The notes under the pieces are model-generated. The model did no database searches. It had not been told where the DNA came from and saw only the letters and a program-made list of their open reading frames with translations. This document shows positions 1 through 6,938 of a DNA stretch of 17,227 nucleotides, piece after piece (within the stretch, counting starts at the first letter, position 1; every line of letters begins with the position of its first letter). The DNA comes from an uncultured delta proteobacterium (GTDB taxonomy: Bacteria > Myxococcota_A > Polyangia > Polyangiales > Ga0077539): positions 1 to 17,227 of the forward strand of contig CAIOSS010000369.1 of assembly GCA_903860995.1 (NCBI GenBank). Reading direction: 5' to 3'. A program made the position numbers and the translations under genes.

Positions 1-591
1 CCCGCGGCGCCGGCGCCGGCGGCGGCGCTTGTTGCCGTCCTGCTTCTCCGCCGAGCCGCCGAGCAGGGGCTCCTCGTCGTCATCCTCTTCGGAGAGACCC
101 TCGACCGCGGCGGCCATGCGGGCCATGCGCTCGATCTCCTCGGGCGTGCGGGGCGACTCGTCGACCACGGGCGCAGGGGGCGCCGCGGGGGCCACGGGCG
201 CGTGGGTGACGACCTCGTCGGCGCTGAGCTCCTCGGAGGCGTGCTCGGCCGGCACCTCGGCGCCGTTGACGACGCTCGGGGCCGCGGCGGGAGCGGACTC
301 GGCCGGGGCGGCAGCCTCGGTGGTCTCGGCGACGTCGGTCTCCTCGACCGCGGCGGCGTCGATGGAGCCCCACTCGCGCAGCCCGAACACGCCCGGGCGG
401 ACGCGTACGATGTTCTGCGCAGGGTCGTCCCGGCGGGTGAGCGTCGCGAGCCGCGTGCTCATCGTCACCTCGGGGGTCTTGCCCACGTGGGACAGCAGGT
501 TCTCGTCGATGGAGATCTGCGTGATCTTCTTGAAATGCAGGGGCTTGCCCGCCTTGCGGAGCACGGCCTCGGCGGCCTCGGTGAACGTCAT
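1..591 (-). CDS. HARE-HTH domain protein with Arg-rich tail (partial, 3' end outside window)
   Basis: The reading frame is open from an ATG at 591 to the window edge (197 codons, no stop), so the C-terminus is missing. Residues about 1-75 match the HARE-HTH (HB1/ASXL) fold: MTFTEAAEAVLRKAGKPLHF, then a helix-rich stretch, then the closing GVFGLREWG. This winged-helix-like domain is known from the RNA polymerase delta subunit, restriction-linked proteins and chromatin factors. Residues about 80-178 form a low-complexity Ala/Pro/Glu linker with an acidic patch (EEDDDEE near 168-174). A Lys and eight consecutive Arg (188-196) follow, which suggests nucleic-acid binding. A GAGGG Shine-Dalgarno lies five bases before the ATG and supports this start. 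The gene diverges from the one at 865. A role in transcription or chromosome biology is inference; the domain call is firm. Confidence 0.85.
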   Translation of the reverse strand, partial: MTFTEAAEAVLRKAGKPLHFKKITQISIDENLLSHVGKTPEVTMSTRLATLTRRDDPAQNIVRVRPGVFGLREWGSIDAAAVEETDVAETTEAAAPAESAPAAAPSVVNGAEVPAEHASEELSADEVVTHAPVAPAAPPAPVVDESPRTPEEIERMARMAAAVEGLSEEDDDEEPLLGGSAEKQDGNKRRRRRRRRG

Positions 592-638
592 GGAAACCCT
601 CGGTTCGATGGTCGAGCGCCCCCTCGCGGTCGCGCTCG

Positions 639-652
639 CCCGAACATTCGGG
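639..652. promoter_or_regulatory. Short perfect inverted repeat upstream of the HARE-HTH gene
   Basis: CCCGAA and TTCGGG form a perfect six-base inverted repeat with a two-base spacer, 47 bases before the ATG at 591. It sits in the 273-base divergent intergenic region (592-864), in which I see no other clear signal. It could be an operator, perhaps autoregulatory, or a small hairpin in the leader. In DNA this GC-rich a six-base arm can arise by chance. Confidence 0.25.
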
Positions 653-864
653 GGCCACGTGCGCGGGCTGATCGACTCTTTGCGGACATCGACCACGTAC
701 CAGGGCCCACCCCTGATCACGCGATGTCGAGCGGAGCCTACGCCGAAGTACCGTGCGAGGTAAAGCGCCGTCGCAATGGATCTCCGCGCCTCCGCCGTGG
801 CGCGGTGCGGAGGGATCGACTACCTACGTCCTCAGGCCACCCATCGGCCCAGATCCCCACTGCC

Positions 865-1434
865 ATGGCCAACACCACCGACTCCCCGAAGCCGCGCGCG
901 TCGCGCGCCCCGCTCTACATCAACATCGCCCTTGTCGTGGGCGCCCTCGGGATCTTCCTCGCGTGGCGCCGCGCGCGAGACCCGCACCGCCTCTGGGCGA
1001 AGGGCCTCGACGAGTCGCACCAGCGCTACGTCGACACCGCCCTGCGCCGGTGCTTCGGCAGCACCTCCCCGGCCGACATCCGCCGCGTCGCCGACGCGGT
1101 GCGCGGCGGCACGCTCACGAGGCCTTTCTCGGAGTGTCACCGCGGCCCGATGGCCGAGCTCCTGGTGGCGCCCAACAGCTTCATCCAGTCGATCCAGAAC
1201 CCACCCATCGAGGTGTACCGGCTGCGCGAGCGCGAGCGCTCTGCGTTGATGCGGCTCACCGCCAGCGCGCGAATGCTGGAGCAGGACGTCAGCCACGCCG
1301 CGGGGCACCCCACGACCGAGCAGCGCGAGCCGCTCGCGACCAAGGTCGAAGACCTCGCCGTCGCAGCCCAGCAGGAGCGCGAGGCCTTCGACGACCTCGT
1401 GCGCGCCGCCCGCGACGCGGCGTCCCTGTTCTGA
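865..1434 (+). CDS. Hypothetical protein with one N-terminal membrane anchor
   Basis: The protein is 189 aa and I do not recognise a family. Residues 1-16 are polar and basic, residues about 17-34 (LYINIALVVGALGIFLAW) form one hydrophobic segment, and an RRAR cluster follows directly. That pattern predicts an anchor with the C-terminal part in the cytoplasm. The rest is soluble and charged. Residues about 110-185 are rich in Arg, Glu, Leu and Ala and probably helical, possibly a coiled coil. Two cysteines are present. The ATG at 865 was chosen because the membrane segment then lies at the N-terminus; the open frame continues upstream, but that part translates into unconvincing Gly/Arg-rich sequence. 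No good Shine-Dalgarno precedes it. A GC-rich hairpin follows the stop. The gene appears to stand alone. Confidence 0.7.
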   Translation: MANTTDSPKPRASRAPLYINIALVVGALGIFLAWRRARDPHRLWAKGLDESHQRYVDTALRRCFGSTSPADIRRVADAVRGGTLTRPFSECHRGPMAELLVAPNSFIQSIQNPPIEVYRLRERERSALMRLTASARMLEQDVSHAAGHPTTEQREPLATKVEDLAVAAQQEREAFDDLVRAARDAASLF

Positions 1435-1449
1435 CCAACAAGCGCCCTT

Positions 1450-1480
1450 CCCCCCGATCTCGCGTCGGCGCGTCGGGGGG
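1450..1480 (+). terminator. Terminator-like hairpin after the membrane-anchored protein gene
   Basis: CCCCCCGA (1450-1457) and TCGGGGGG (1473-1480) form an eight-base perfect stem about 15 bases after the stop at 1434. There is no U-tract after it, so it may be a weak intrinsic terminator or an mRNA 3'-end stabiliser. Confidence 0.5.
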
Positions 1481-1514
1481 GAACTGGGGCCCTGCGGCGG
1501 TGCGCAGAAACACG

Positions 1515-1550
1515 AACGCCCTGGGAACCTCATCGGTTCGCCAGGGCGTT
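1515..1550 (-). terminator. Strong hairpin, probable terminator of the tRNA-Asp transcript
   Basis: AACGCCCTGG (1515-1524) pairs perfectly with CCAGGGCGTT (1541-1550). The stem continues inwards as GAACC/GGTTC (1525-1529/1535-1539) with one bulged base at 1540 and a five-base loop. This gives about 15 base pairs. Read on the minus strand it begins 29 bases after the 3' end of the tRNA and is followed by a partly U-rich CGTGTTTCTG. It could also work as a two-way terminator between the plus gene ending at 1434 and the minus tRNA. Confidence 0.65.
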
Positions 1551-1579
1551 GGCGTTCAACCATCAGTCAGTCGATCAGG

Positions 1580-1653
1580 CGAGGTGGACGGGACTTGAAC
1601 CCGCGATCTCCGGCGTGACAGGCCAGCGCGATAACCAGCTTCGCTACCACCCC
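1580..1653 (-). tRNA. tRNA-Asp (anticodon GUC)
   Basis: A full cloverleaf can be folded by eye. The acceptor stem is GGGGTGG (1653-1647) with CCACCTC (1587-1581), with one G-U pair. The D stem is GCGA/TCGC and the anticodon stem CTGGC/GCCGG. The anticodon loop CTGTCAC gives GUC. The T arm is GCGGG-TTCAAGT-CCCGT. G10, C38 and discriminator G73, all known aspartyl-tRNA synthetase identity bases, are present. The template continues CCT after G73, so the terminal CCA is not encoded and would be added after transcription. The gene lies between the acyl-CoA genes and a strong hairpin, with its own promoter-like sequence upstream. Confidence 0.95.
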
Positions 1654-1660
1654 ACTCTTC

Positions 1661-1725
1661 AGTCCGCGGTTTGTGACCGCTTCCCGTCGAAGGGAGCAGC
1701 GGTGTACTCCCCGACCCGGCGGACT
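1661..1725. repeat. Nested two-tier inverted repeat beside the tRNA
   Basis: The outer arms are AGTCCGCGGT (1661-1670) and ACC plus GCGGACT (1714-1716, 1719-1725), giving ten pairs with a two-base bulge. The inner arms are ACCGCTTCCC (1676-1685) and GGGA plus AGCGGT (1692-1695, 1698-1703), again ten pairs with a two-base bulge, around a six-base loop. The structure overlaps the spacer and -10 of the proposed tRNA promoter, so the full RNA could form only in a transcript reading through from the hydratase gene. Its function is unknown. Confidence 0.5.
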
Positions 1726-1730
1726 GTCAA
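1701..1730 (-). promoter_or_regulatory. Probable sigma-70-type promoter of tRNA-Asp
   Basis: On the minus strand a consensus -35 TTGACA (1730-1725) is followed by an 18-base spacer and a weak -10, TACACC (1706-1701). The predicted start near 1694 would give a leader of about 40 bases before the tRNA. A run of eight T precedes the -35 on the same strand (from 1731-1740), and an AT-rich tract here could act as an UP element. The -35 is strong, the -10 poor. Confidence 0.5.
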
Positions 1731-1747
1731 AGAAAAAAAACGCACGC

Positions 1748-2536
1748 CTACTTCCCCGTGAAGCTGCGCGGGGCGCGCGGGTTCTCGACGAAGGTTCGCA
1801 TGCCGCTCTTCTGGTCTTCGGTGGCGAAGCAGAGTGCGAAGCCCTGGATCTCCAGCTCCTTGGCGACGCCGAGCGGGACGTTCTCCGCCGCGTTCATCAC
1901 CCGCTTCGCGTGGCCCACCGCGAGCGGGGCGTTCTTCGCGATCGCGTCGGCGAGGGACTTCACCTCCGCCGCGAGCGCATCGTGGGCCACCACCCGGTCG
2001 GCGAGCCCGATCGCGAGCGCCTCGGCCGCGCCGATGACACCGCCCACGAACACCAGCTCGCGGGCCTTGCCGACGCCCACGCGCCGGGCGAGCCGGATGG
2101 TTCCGCCGAAGCCGGGGATCACCCCGAGGCCCACCTCGGGCTGACCGAACTTCGCCTTGTCGCTCGCCACGATGAGGTCGCACGCGAGCGCGATCTCCGC
2201 CCCGCCGCCGAGCGCGAAGCCGTTGACCGCCGCAATGATGGGGTAGCCCACCGCCGCCATCAGCTCACCGAGCGCGTGCCCCTTGCGCGCGAAGCGCCCG
2301 GCCGCCTCGCTGTCGAGCCCGGCCATCTCCGCGATGTCCGCGCCCGCCACGAAGGCCTTGTCGCCGGCGCCCGTGAGCACCGCCACGCGCACCCCGGGCT
2401 GCGCCGCGAGGGCCGTGAAGGCCTGCGTGAGCTCGTCGATCACCCGCGCGTTGAGCGCGTTGAGCTTCTCGGGGCGGTGGATGACCACCGTCGCCACGTG
2501 CCCCTCGACCGACACCCTGATCGTCTCGTAGTCCAT
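1748..2536 (-). CDS. crt: Enoyl-CoA hydratase / crotonase (3-hydroxybutyryl-CoA dehydratase type)
   Basis: The protein is 262 aa, the usual length for a monofunctional crotonase. It hydrates crotonyl-CoA-type enoyl-CoA to L-3-hydroxyacyl-CoA, or the reverse, in the cytoplasm. The family signature is clear: an oxyanion-hole region AFVAGADIAEM (61-71), then NGFALGGGAEIALACD (105-120) and GQPEVGLGVIPGFGGT (131-146). Both catalytic glutamates of the rat-type enzyme are present, as Glu114 and Glu134. A GGAGGT Shine-Dalgarno ends five bases before the ATG. The gene starts 15 bases after the stop of the dehydrogenase gene, so the two are co-transcribed, and the neighbours favour a C4 substrate. Chain-length preference cannot be read from the sequence. 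Confidence 0.92.
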   Translation of the reverse strand: MDYETIRVSVEGHVATVVIHRPEKLNALNARVIDELTQAFTALAAQPGVRVAVLTGAGDKAFVAGADIAEMAGLDSEAAGRFARKGHALGELMAAVGYPIIAAVNGFALGGGAEIALACDLIVASDKAKFGQPEVGLGVIPGFGGTIRLARRVGVGKARELVFVGGVIGAAEALAIGLADRVVAHDALAAEVKSLADAIAKNAPLAVGHAKRVMNAAENVPLGVAKELEIQGFALCFATEDQKSGMRTFVENPRAPRSFTGK

Positions 2537-2551
2537 CGTCGACCTCCCTGA

Positions 2552-3412
2552 TTACCGGGTCTCGTAAGAGTAGAACCCGCGCCCGGTCTTGCGGCCCAGC
2601 CAGCCCGCGGCGACGTAGTTTCGCAGCAGCACCGGCGCCCGGTACTTGTCGTCGCCGAACTCCCGGTGCAGCACGTCGGCGATGGCCAGCACCGTGTCGA
2701 GCCCGATGAAATCCGACAGCTCGAGCGGGCCCATCGGGTGGTTGAGCCCCAGCTTCGCGGCGTGGTCGATGTCGTGGGGGGTGCCGAGCCCGGCCTCCAG
2801 GACGAACACCGCCTCCACCAGCAGCGGGAGCAGCATCCGGTTGACCAGGAACCCGGGGCTGTCCTTCGCCGTCACGGCGGTCTTGTTGAGCCGCGCCACG
2901 GCCCCGAGCGCGCGCTGGTAGGTCGCGTCGCTGGTCTGCAGCGCCCGCACGATCTCGACGAGCCGCATCATCGGCACCGGGTTGAAGAAGTGCAGCCCGA
3001 CCACGTCGGCGGGGCGCTTCGTCGCGGCCGCGATGCGCGTGAGCGAGATGGAGCTGGTGTTGCTCGCGAGCACCGCGCCGGGCTTCACCGCGGCGTCGAG
3101 CTGCGCGAAGAGCGAGAGCTTGGTCTCGAGGTCTTCGGTGACGGCCTCGACCACCAGGTCGGCCCCGGCGAGGTCGGCGATGCCGCCGACCGGGACGATG
3201 CGCGCCACCAGCGCGGCCGCGTCGTCGGCGGTGACCTTCCCCTTCTCCACCAGCTTCTTCAGCCCGCCGGCGATCTTGTCGCGCGCCGCCGTCGAACGCG
3301 CGATGGACGCGTCGGCCAGCAGCACCGTCCACCCCGAACCCGCCGCGACCTGGGCGATGCCCGAACCCATCTGCCCAGCGCCCAACACACCGAACACCGC
3401 GATGTCACTCAT
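2552..3412 (-). CDS. hbd: 3-hydroxybutyryl-CoA / 3-hydroxyacyl-CoA dehydrogenase
   Basis: The 286-aa protein matches the length of the short monofunctional enzymes (Hbd/PaaH). These interconvert acetoacetyl-CoA and (S)-3-hydroxybutyryl-CoA with NAD(P)(H). The N-terminal Rossmann domain shows GAGQMG (11-16). The SNTSS motif lies at 117-121. The catalytic His141 is in GLHFFNPVPMM and Glu153 in LVEIVR, and Asn191 of GFLVNRML follows. The C-terminal helical domain contains NHPMGPLELSDFIGLD and ends GRKTGRGFYSYETR. The ATG at 3412 begins just ahead of the Rossmann fold. No Shine-Dalgarno is visible. A weak promoter, TTGACG-16-TCTACC, ends nine bases before the ATG. The gene is followed closely by the hydratase gene. 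Confidence 0.93.
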   Translation of the reverse strand: MSDIAVFGVLGAGQMGSGIAQVAAGSGWTVLLADASIARSTAARDKIAGGLKKLVEKGKVTADDAAALVARIVPVGGIADLAGADLVVEAVTEDLETKLSLFAQLDAAVKPGAVLASNTSSISLTRIAAATKRPADVVGLHFFNPVPMMRLVEIVRALQTSDATYQRALGAVARLNKTAVTAKDSPGFLVNRMLLPLLVEAVFVLEAGLGTPHDIDHAAKLGLNHPMGPLELSDFIGLDTVLAIADVLHREFGDDKYRAPVLLRNYVAAGWLGRKTGRGFYSYETR

Positions 3413-3421
3413 GCCCGAGCG

Positions 3422-3449
3422 GGTAGACCACCGCCGTCACCATCGTCAA
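3422..3449 (-). promoter_or_regulatory. Possible promoter of the dehydrogenase-hydratase pair
   Basis: On the minus strand TTGACG (3449-3444) and TCTACC (3427-3422) are 16 bases apart. The second hexamer ends nine bases before the ATG at 3412, so the mRNA would be nearly leaderless, which fits the missing Shine-Dalgarno. The -10 matches the consensus at only three of six positions. Confidence 0.3.
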
Positions 3450-3461
3450 CCCCTCTGAATG

Positions 3462-3973
3462 CACCGTACCAGCTCCGGGTCGGCATCGCCGACCAGGTCG
3501 ACATCGGGTTCCGCCTCTCCGCCCTGTCGACCATCGGCGGCGACGTGAAGATCAACCTCCTCCGCTCGTCCGGCTTCGACCTCTCCCTCGACCCCGGCAT
3601 CCAGGGTGCCTACGTCGTCGGCTTCACGCGGGACGACAGCGGCTCCCTCGGCATCGTGTACTTCAACCTCCCGGTGCTCCTCGGCTTCAACCTCTCGCGC
3701 AACTTCACGCTCCTTGCGTCGCCGGGGATCCTCTACACGGTGTTCACTGGCGGCTCGGCCTCGTCCTTGAGCGGCGACCGCTCGAGCGTCTCCGCGTCGG
3801 GCATCGCCGGGCGCCTCGGCGTCGGCTTCGCGGCGCGCGTGAACAACTCCTTCGCGATCCAGCCCGAGTTCACGGTGCTCTTCCCGCTGGAGGGAGAGTC
3901 CAGCGGCGCGATCTTCTCGCTGGGCCTCGGCTTCCAGTTCGGGTCGCAGCCCGATCACTCGGACATCCAGTAG
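3462..3973 (+). pseudogene. 5'-truncated outer-membrane beta-barrel gene fragment
   Basis: The frame from about 3462 to the TAG at 3973 translates into convincing beta-barrel sequence: alternating strands such as YQLRVGIADQVDIGFRLSAL and GILYTVFTGG, and an end GAIFSLGLGFQFG just before the C-terminus. About 170 residues are present. No signal peptide or N-terminal barrel strands precede it; the frame runs back into the start of the dehydrogenase gene. I find no plausible start codon near 3462, and the first in-frame GTG (3545) would cut into the conserved part. The best reading is the 3' half of a porin-like or outer-membrane beta-barrel gene that lost its 5' end. It lies on the strand opposite to the genes on both sides. 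The exact 5' limit is approximate, and translation from an unseen start cannot be excluded. Confidence 0.6.
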
Positions 3974-4026
3974 CGCAGCGCGCCCCCCCGACGCGCTCCC
4001 GCCTTTCTCCCCTCCCCCGAATCCCG

Positions 4027-5205
4027 CTAGCGCTCGATCACCACCGCCACGGCCTCGCCGCCGCCGATGCACAGCGTCGCCAGGCCGCGCTTCGCGCCGC
4101 GCTTCGCCAGCGCGTGCGTGAGCGTCGTCAGGATGCGCGCGCCGCTCGCCCCGATGGGGTGCCCGAGGGCGACCGCGCCGCCGTGGACGTTCACCTTCGC
4201 GAGGTCGAGGCCCGACTTCTGCGCCACCGCGAGCGCCACCACCGCGAAGGCCTCGTTGACCTCGAAGAGGTCGATGTCGCCCACCGACAGCCCCGTGCGC
4301 TTGAGCGTCGCCGCGATCGCCTTGGACGGCGCCGTCGTGAACCACTCGGGCTCCTGCGCCGCGCTGCCGTACCCGACGATGCGCGCCAGGGGTGTGAGCC
4401 CGAGGCGCTTCACCGCGTCGCCCGAGGCCAGCACCAGCGCCGAGGCGCCGTCGTTGATCTTGCTCGCGTTGGCCGCCGTGATGGTGCCGGCCTTGTCGAA
4501 GGCGGGCTTGAGGGCGGCCATCTTGTCGGCGTCGCCGCGCTTCGGCTCGTCGTCCTCGAGTACCGTCACGGCCCCCTTGCGCCCATCGATGGTCACGCCC
4601 ACGATTTCGTCGGCGAAGAGACCCTCGGACTGCGCCGCCAGCGCGCGCCGGTAGCTCTCCTTCGCGAACGCGTCCTGCGCCTCGCGGCTGAAGGACATCT
4701 CCTTGGCGCAGAGCTCGCCCGCGACGCCCATGTGGAAGTTCTTGTAGGGATCCCACAGGCCGTCGTGGATCATCCCGTCGACGGCCGTCGCGTTGCCCAT
4801 CCGCATGCCCTTGCGCGCCGTGGGCAGGTAGTACGGCACGTTGGACATGCTCTCCATGCCGCCCGCGACCACCACCTCGGCGTCACCCAGCATGATGCTC
4901 TTCGCGCCGAGCATCACGGCCATCAACCCCGAGCCGCACACCTTGCCCACGGTGGTGCACGGCACGTCCGTGGGAAGCCCAGCGTAGAGGGCGGCCTGCC
5001 GCGCGGGCGCCTGCCCCTCGCCCGCGGTGAGCACGTTGCCCATGTAGACCTCGCCCACCTGGTCGGGCGCGAGCTTCGCACGCTCGAGCGCGGCCTTCAC
5101 CGCCGTCGCCCCGAGCCGCGTCGCCGCCACGTCCGCCAGCGAGCCCTGAAACGCCCCGATGGGCGTGCGCACCGCGCTGCAAATAAACACCTCGACCTTC
5201 GACAT
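4027..5205 (-). CDS. atoB: Acetyl-CoA C-acetyltransferase (thiolase)
   Basis: The 392-aa protein matches biosynthetic thiolases (about 390-395 aa), which condense two acetyl-CoA to acetoacetyl-CoA or cleave it. The nucleophile is Cys90 in VGKVCGSGL. The NEAF motif is at 317-320. His349 lies in GGAVALGHPIGASGAR, and the acid/base Cys379 in CIGGGEAVAVVIER. The typical N-terminus SAVRTPIGAFQGSL follows the ATG directly. A GGAGAG Shine-Dalgarno lies about seven bases before the ATG, and a promoter-like sequence lies just upstream (5256-5283). The next steps of the pathway, dehydrogenase and hydratase, are downstream on the same strand after a 614-base gap that holds only a barrel-gene fragment on the other strand. 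Physiological direction (degradation, butyryl-CoA or polyhydroxybutyrate synthesis) cannot be told; no phaB, phaC, bcd or etf gene is in the window. Confidence 0.95.
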   Translation of the reverse strand: MSKVEVFICSAVRTPIGAFQGSLADVAATRLGATAVKAALERAKLAPDQVGEVYMGNVLTAGEGQAPARQAALYAGLPTDVPCTTVGKVCGSGLMAVMLGAKSIMLGDAEVVVAGGMESMSNVPYYLPTARKGMRMGNATAVDGMIHDGLWDPYKNFHMGVAGELCAKEMSFSREAQDAFAKESYRRALAAQSEGLFADEIVGVTIDGRKGAVTVLEDDEPKRGDADKMAALKPAFDKAGTITAANASKINDGASALVLASGDAVKRLGLTPLARIVGYGSAAQEPEWFTTAPSKAIAATLKRTGLSVGDIDLFEVNEAFAVVALAVAQKSGLDLAKVNVHGGAVALGHPIGASGARILTTLTHALAKRGAKRGLATLCIGGGEAVAVVIER

Positions 5206-5255
5206 CGCCGCTCTCCTCGCCGCTCATCCGGCGCGTGGGTTTCGTTTCGCCGCGG

Positions 5256-5283
5256 ATTGTCCCCGCGTGAACACCCCCGTCAA
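5256..5283 (-). promoter_or_regulatory. Probable promoter of the thiolase gene
   Basis: On the minus strand TTGACG (5283-5278, five of six consensus) and GACAAT (5261-5256, four of six) are separated by 16 bases. They lie in the 82-base gap between the mlaF stop and the thiolase ATG. The predicted start near 5249 leaves a leader of roughly 45 bases carrying the Shine-Dalgarno. It would make the thiolase independent of the mla operon. Confidence 0.45.
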
Positions 5284-5287
5284 GCGC

Positions 5288-6127
5288 TCACTCCACCCGC
5301 CCGGACTTGCGCTCCCGCGCGCGGAGGGCTAGCTCCGCCGCGCTCTTGCGGCTGCCGCGGTGCTCGAAGCGGGTGACGTCCACCCCGCTCGAGCGGACGA
5401 AGTTCTGCACGTCGGCGTTGTCGACCGCGAGCACCTCGGCGGGCGAGCCCTGCGCCACGACGCGGCCCTTGATGAGCATCGCGATGCGGTCGGCGATGTC
5501 GAAGGCGCTGACCATGTCGTGGGTGATCACCACCGAGGTGACCCCGAAGCGCTCGCGCATCTCCTCGATGAGCGAGTCGACCGTCCGCGACGTCACGGGG
5601 TCGAGCCCGCTCGTGGGCTCGTCGTAGATGAGCAGCTCGGGCTCCATCACCAGGGCCCGCGCGATGCCTACCCGCTTCGCCATGCCGCCGGAGATCTGCG
5701 CCGGCGTGAGGGTCGCGGCGTGGTCGACGCCGAGCTCCTTCAGCTTGGTCATCGCCTTGTCACGGATGTCCCGCTCGGAGAGCTTCGTCTGCTCTCGCAG
5801 GGGAAAGGCCACGTTGTCGAAGACCGTCATCGAGTCGAAGAGCGCGTACTTCTGGAACACCATCCCGAAGCGCCTTCGCGCCTTCGCCAGCTGCACGTCG
5901 TTGAGCGACGCGATGTCCGTCCCGTCGATCACGATGCGCCCGCGCGTGGGGCGCTCGAGCGCGATGAGGTGGCGCACCAGCGTGCTCTTTCCCGCGCCCG
6001 ACCCCCCGATGACCACCAGGGTCTCCGCGCGGCCGATGATCATGTCGACCCCGTGCAGGATGGTGCGGTCGCCGTAGATCTTGACCAGGCCCTCCACCAC
6101 CACGTGCGCGTCGGCTGCGTCGAGCAC
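5288..6127 (-). CDS. mlaF: ABC transporter ATP-binding protein, MlaF family
   Basis: The 279-aa protein is the ATPase of an MCE/Mla-type transporter, which moves phospholipids between inner and outer membrane. Walker A is GGSGAGKST (41-49), the Q-loop is Gln92, the signature is ISGGM (145-149), Walker B is LLIYDE (165-170), the D-loop SGLD follows, and the H-loop is His203 in ITHDM. ISGGMAKRVGIARA is the Mla-type signature. The GTG at 6127 was chosen: a GGGGA Shine-Dalgarno lies about six bases upstream, and it leaves 13 bases after the mlaE stop. A longer frame would add unrelated sequence overlapping mlaE. The tail after about residue 235 (SSGVDVTRF, then a basic end) is typical of the family. 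No mlaD, mlaC or mlaB follows; the next gene is a thiolase. Confidence 0.93.
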   Translation of the reverse strand: MLDAADAHVVVEGLVKIYGDRTILHGVDMIIGRAETLVVIGGSGAGKSTLVRHLIALERPTRGRIVIDGTDIASLNDVQLAKARRRFGMVFQKYALFDSMTVFDNVAFPLREQTKLSERDIRDKAMTKLKELGVDHAATLTPAQISGGMAKRVGIARALVMEPELLIYDEPTSGLDPVTSRTVDSLIEEMRERFGVTSVVITHDMVSAFDIADRIAMLIKGRVVAQGSPAEVLAVDNADVQNFVRSSGVDVTRFEHRGSRKSAAELALRARERKSGRVE

Positions 6128-6140
6128 CGGTCGTCCCCGC

Positions 6141-6938
6141 TCAGATCTCGGTGAGCATCGACGTGATGATGTAGTCGAGCACGAACACCCCGACCACACC
6201 CCAGACCACGGCCTTCGTGGTCGCCTGCCCCACGCCCACCGCGCCGCCGGAGGCGAAGTACCCGTGCCGGCACGCGATGAGGGTCACCGCGAAGCCGAAG
6301 ACCAGCGCCTTGATGAGCCCCTGGGTGATGTCCGACGGCTTGAGCATCGTCTTGATGCGGTCGGCGAAGATGCCCGGGTCGAGCGAGAGGCCCCACACGC
6401 CCACGGCCCACGCGCCGCCGATGCCCACGAGGAAGAAGATGAGGGCGAGCACGGGGACCATCACCACCCCGGCGATCATCCGCGGCACCACGAGGTACTG
6501 CACCGGGTTGACGGCCATGGTCTCGAGCGCGTCGATCTGCTCGGACGAGCGCATGTTTCCGAGCTCGGCGGCCATGCCCGAGCCCGCGCGCGCAGACACC
6601 ATGATGGCCGTGAGCACCGGGGCCATCTCCCGGGAGAGGGTGAGCGCCACCACCCCGCCGACCATGTTCTCCGCGCCGAAGCGCCGGAAGCCGTAGACGG
6701 TCTGCACGGCGAAGACCATCCCCGTGAAGAGGCCGACCAGGCCCACGAGGAAGATGGACTGCACGCCCACGAACTCCATCTGGGCCACCACCAGGGGGAC
6801 GCGGTACGGCGGGCGGATGCCCCACACGAACGACCGGAACGCCAGGTCGCCGAGGACGCCCACCTGCTCGAAGGCGTTCTTCACCGGGGCCAGTAGGGTG
6901 GCGAGGACACCCGGGGGCTTCGGGGAATCGTCACTCAC
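6141..6938 (-). CDS. mlaE: MlaE-type ABC transporter permease
   Basis: The 265-aa protein is the membrane subunit partnering the adjacent MlaF-like ATPase, with the usual MlaE length (about 255-265 aa). Hydrophobic segments lie near residues 60-80, 95-115, 148-178, 207-225 and 243-262. Family sequence is evident: FTGMVFAVQTVYGFRRFGAE (71-90), the REMAPVLTAIMVSARAGSG stretch (103-121) and AELGNMRSSEQIDALETMAV (124-143). The frame continues upstream through alr, but the GTG at 6938 is right: it overlaps the alr stop as GTGA and starts the short polar N-terminus SDDSPKPPG typical of MlaE. It is translationally coupled to alr. Regulation probably follows the operon. Confidence 0.93.
   Translation of the reverse strand: MSDDSPKPPGVLATLLAPVKNAFEQVGVLGDLAFRSFVWGIRPPYRVPLVVAQMEFVGVQSIFLVGLVGLFTGMVFAVQTVYGFRRFGAENMVGGVVALTLSREMAPVLTAIMVSARAGSGMAAELGNMRSSEQIDALETMAVNPVQYLVVPRMIAGVVMVPVLALIFFLVGIGGAWAVGVWGLSLDPGIFADRIKTMLKPSDITQGLIKALVFGFAVTLIACRHGYFASGGAVGVGQATTKAVVWGVVGVFVLDYIITSMLTEI

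Noticed and set aside
202..864. Long upstream in-frame extension of the gene at 865
   Set aside because: The extension overlaps the HARE-HTH gene and translates into Gly/Arg-rich sequence without domain character; the membrane anchor then would not be N-terminal.
1731..1747. The eight-A run (T-run on the minus strand) as an intrinsic terminator of the hydratase gene
   Set aside because: No stem precedes the T-run on the minus strand. The tract lies next to a TTGACA hexamer and fits better as part of the tRNA promoter.
2666..3461. Plus-strand open frame running into the barrel fragment as its N-terminus
   Set aside because: That stretch is the complement of the dehydrogenase gene and reads as His/Arg-rich nonsense with no signal peptide.
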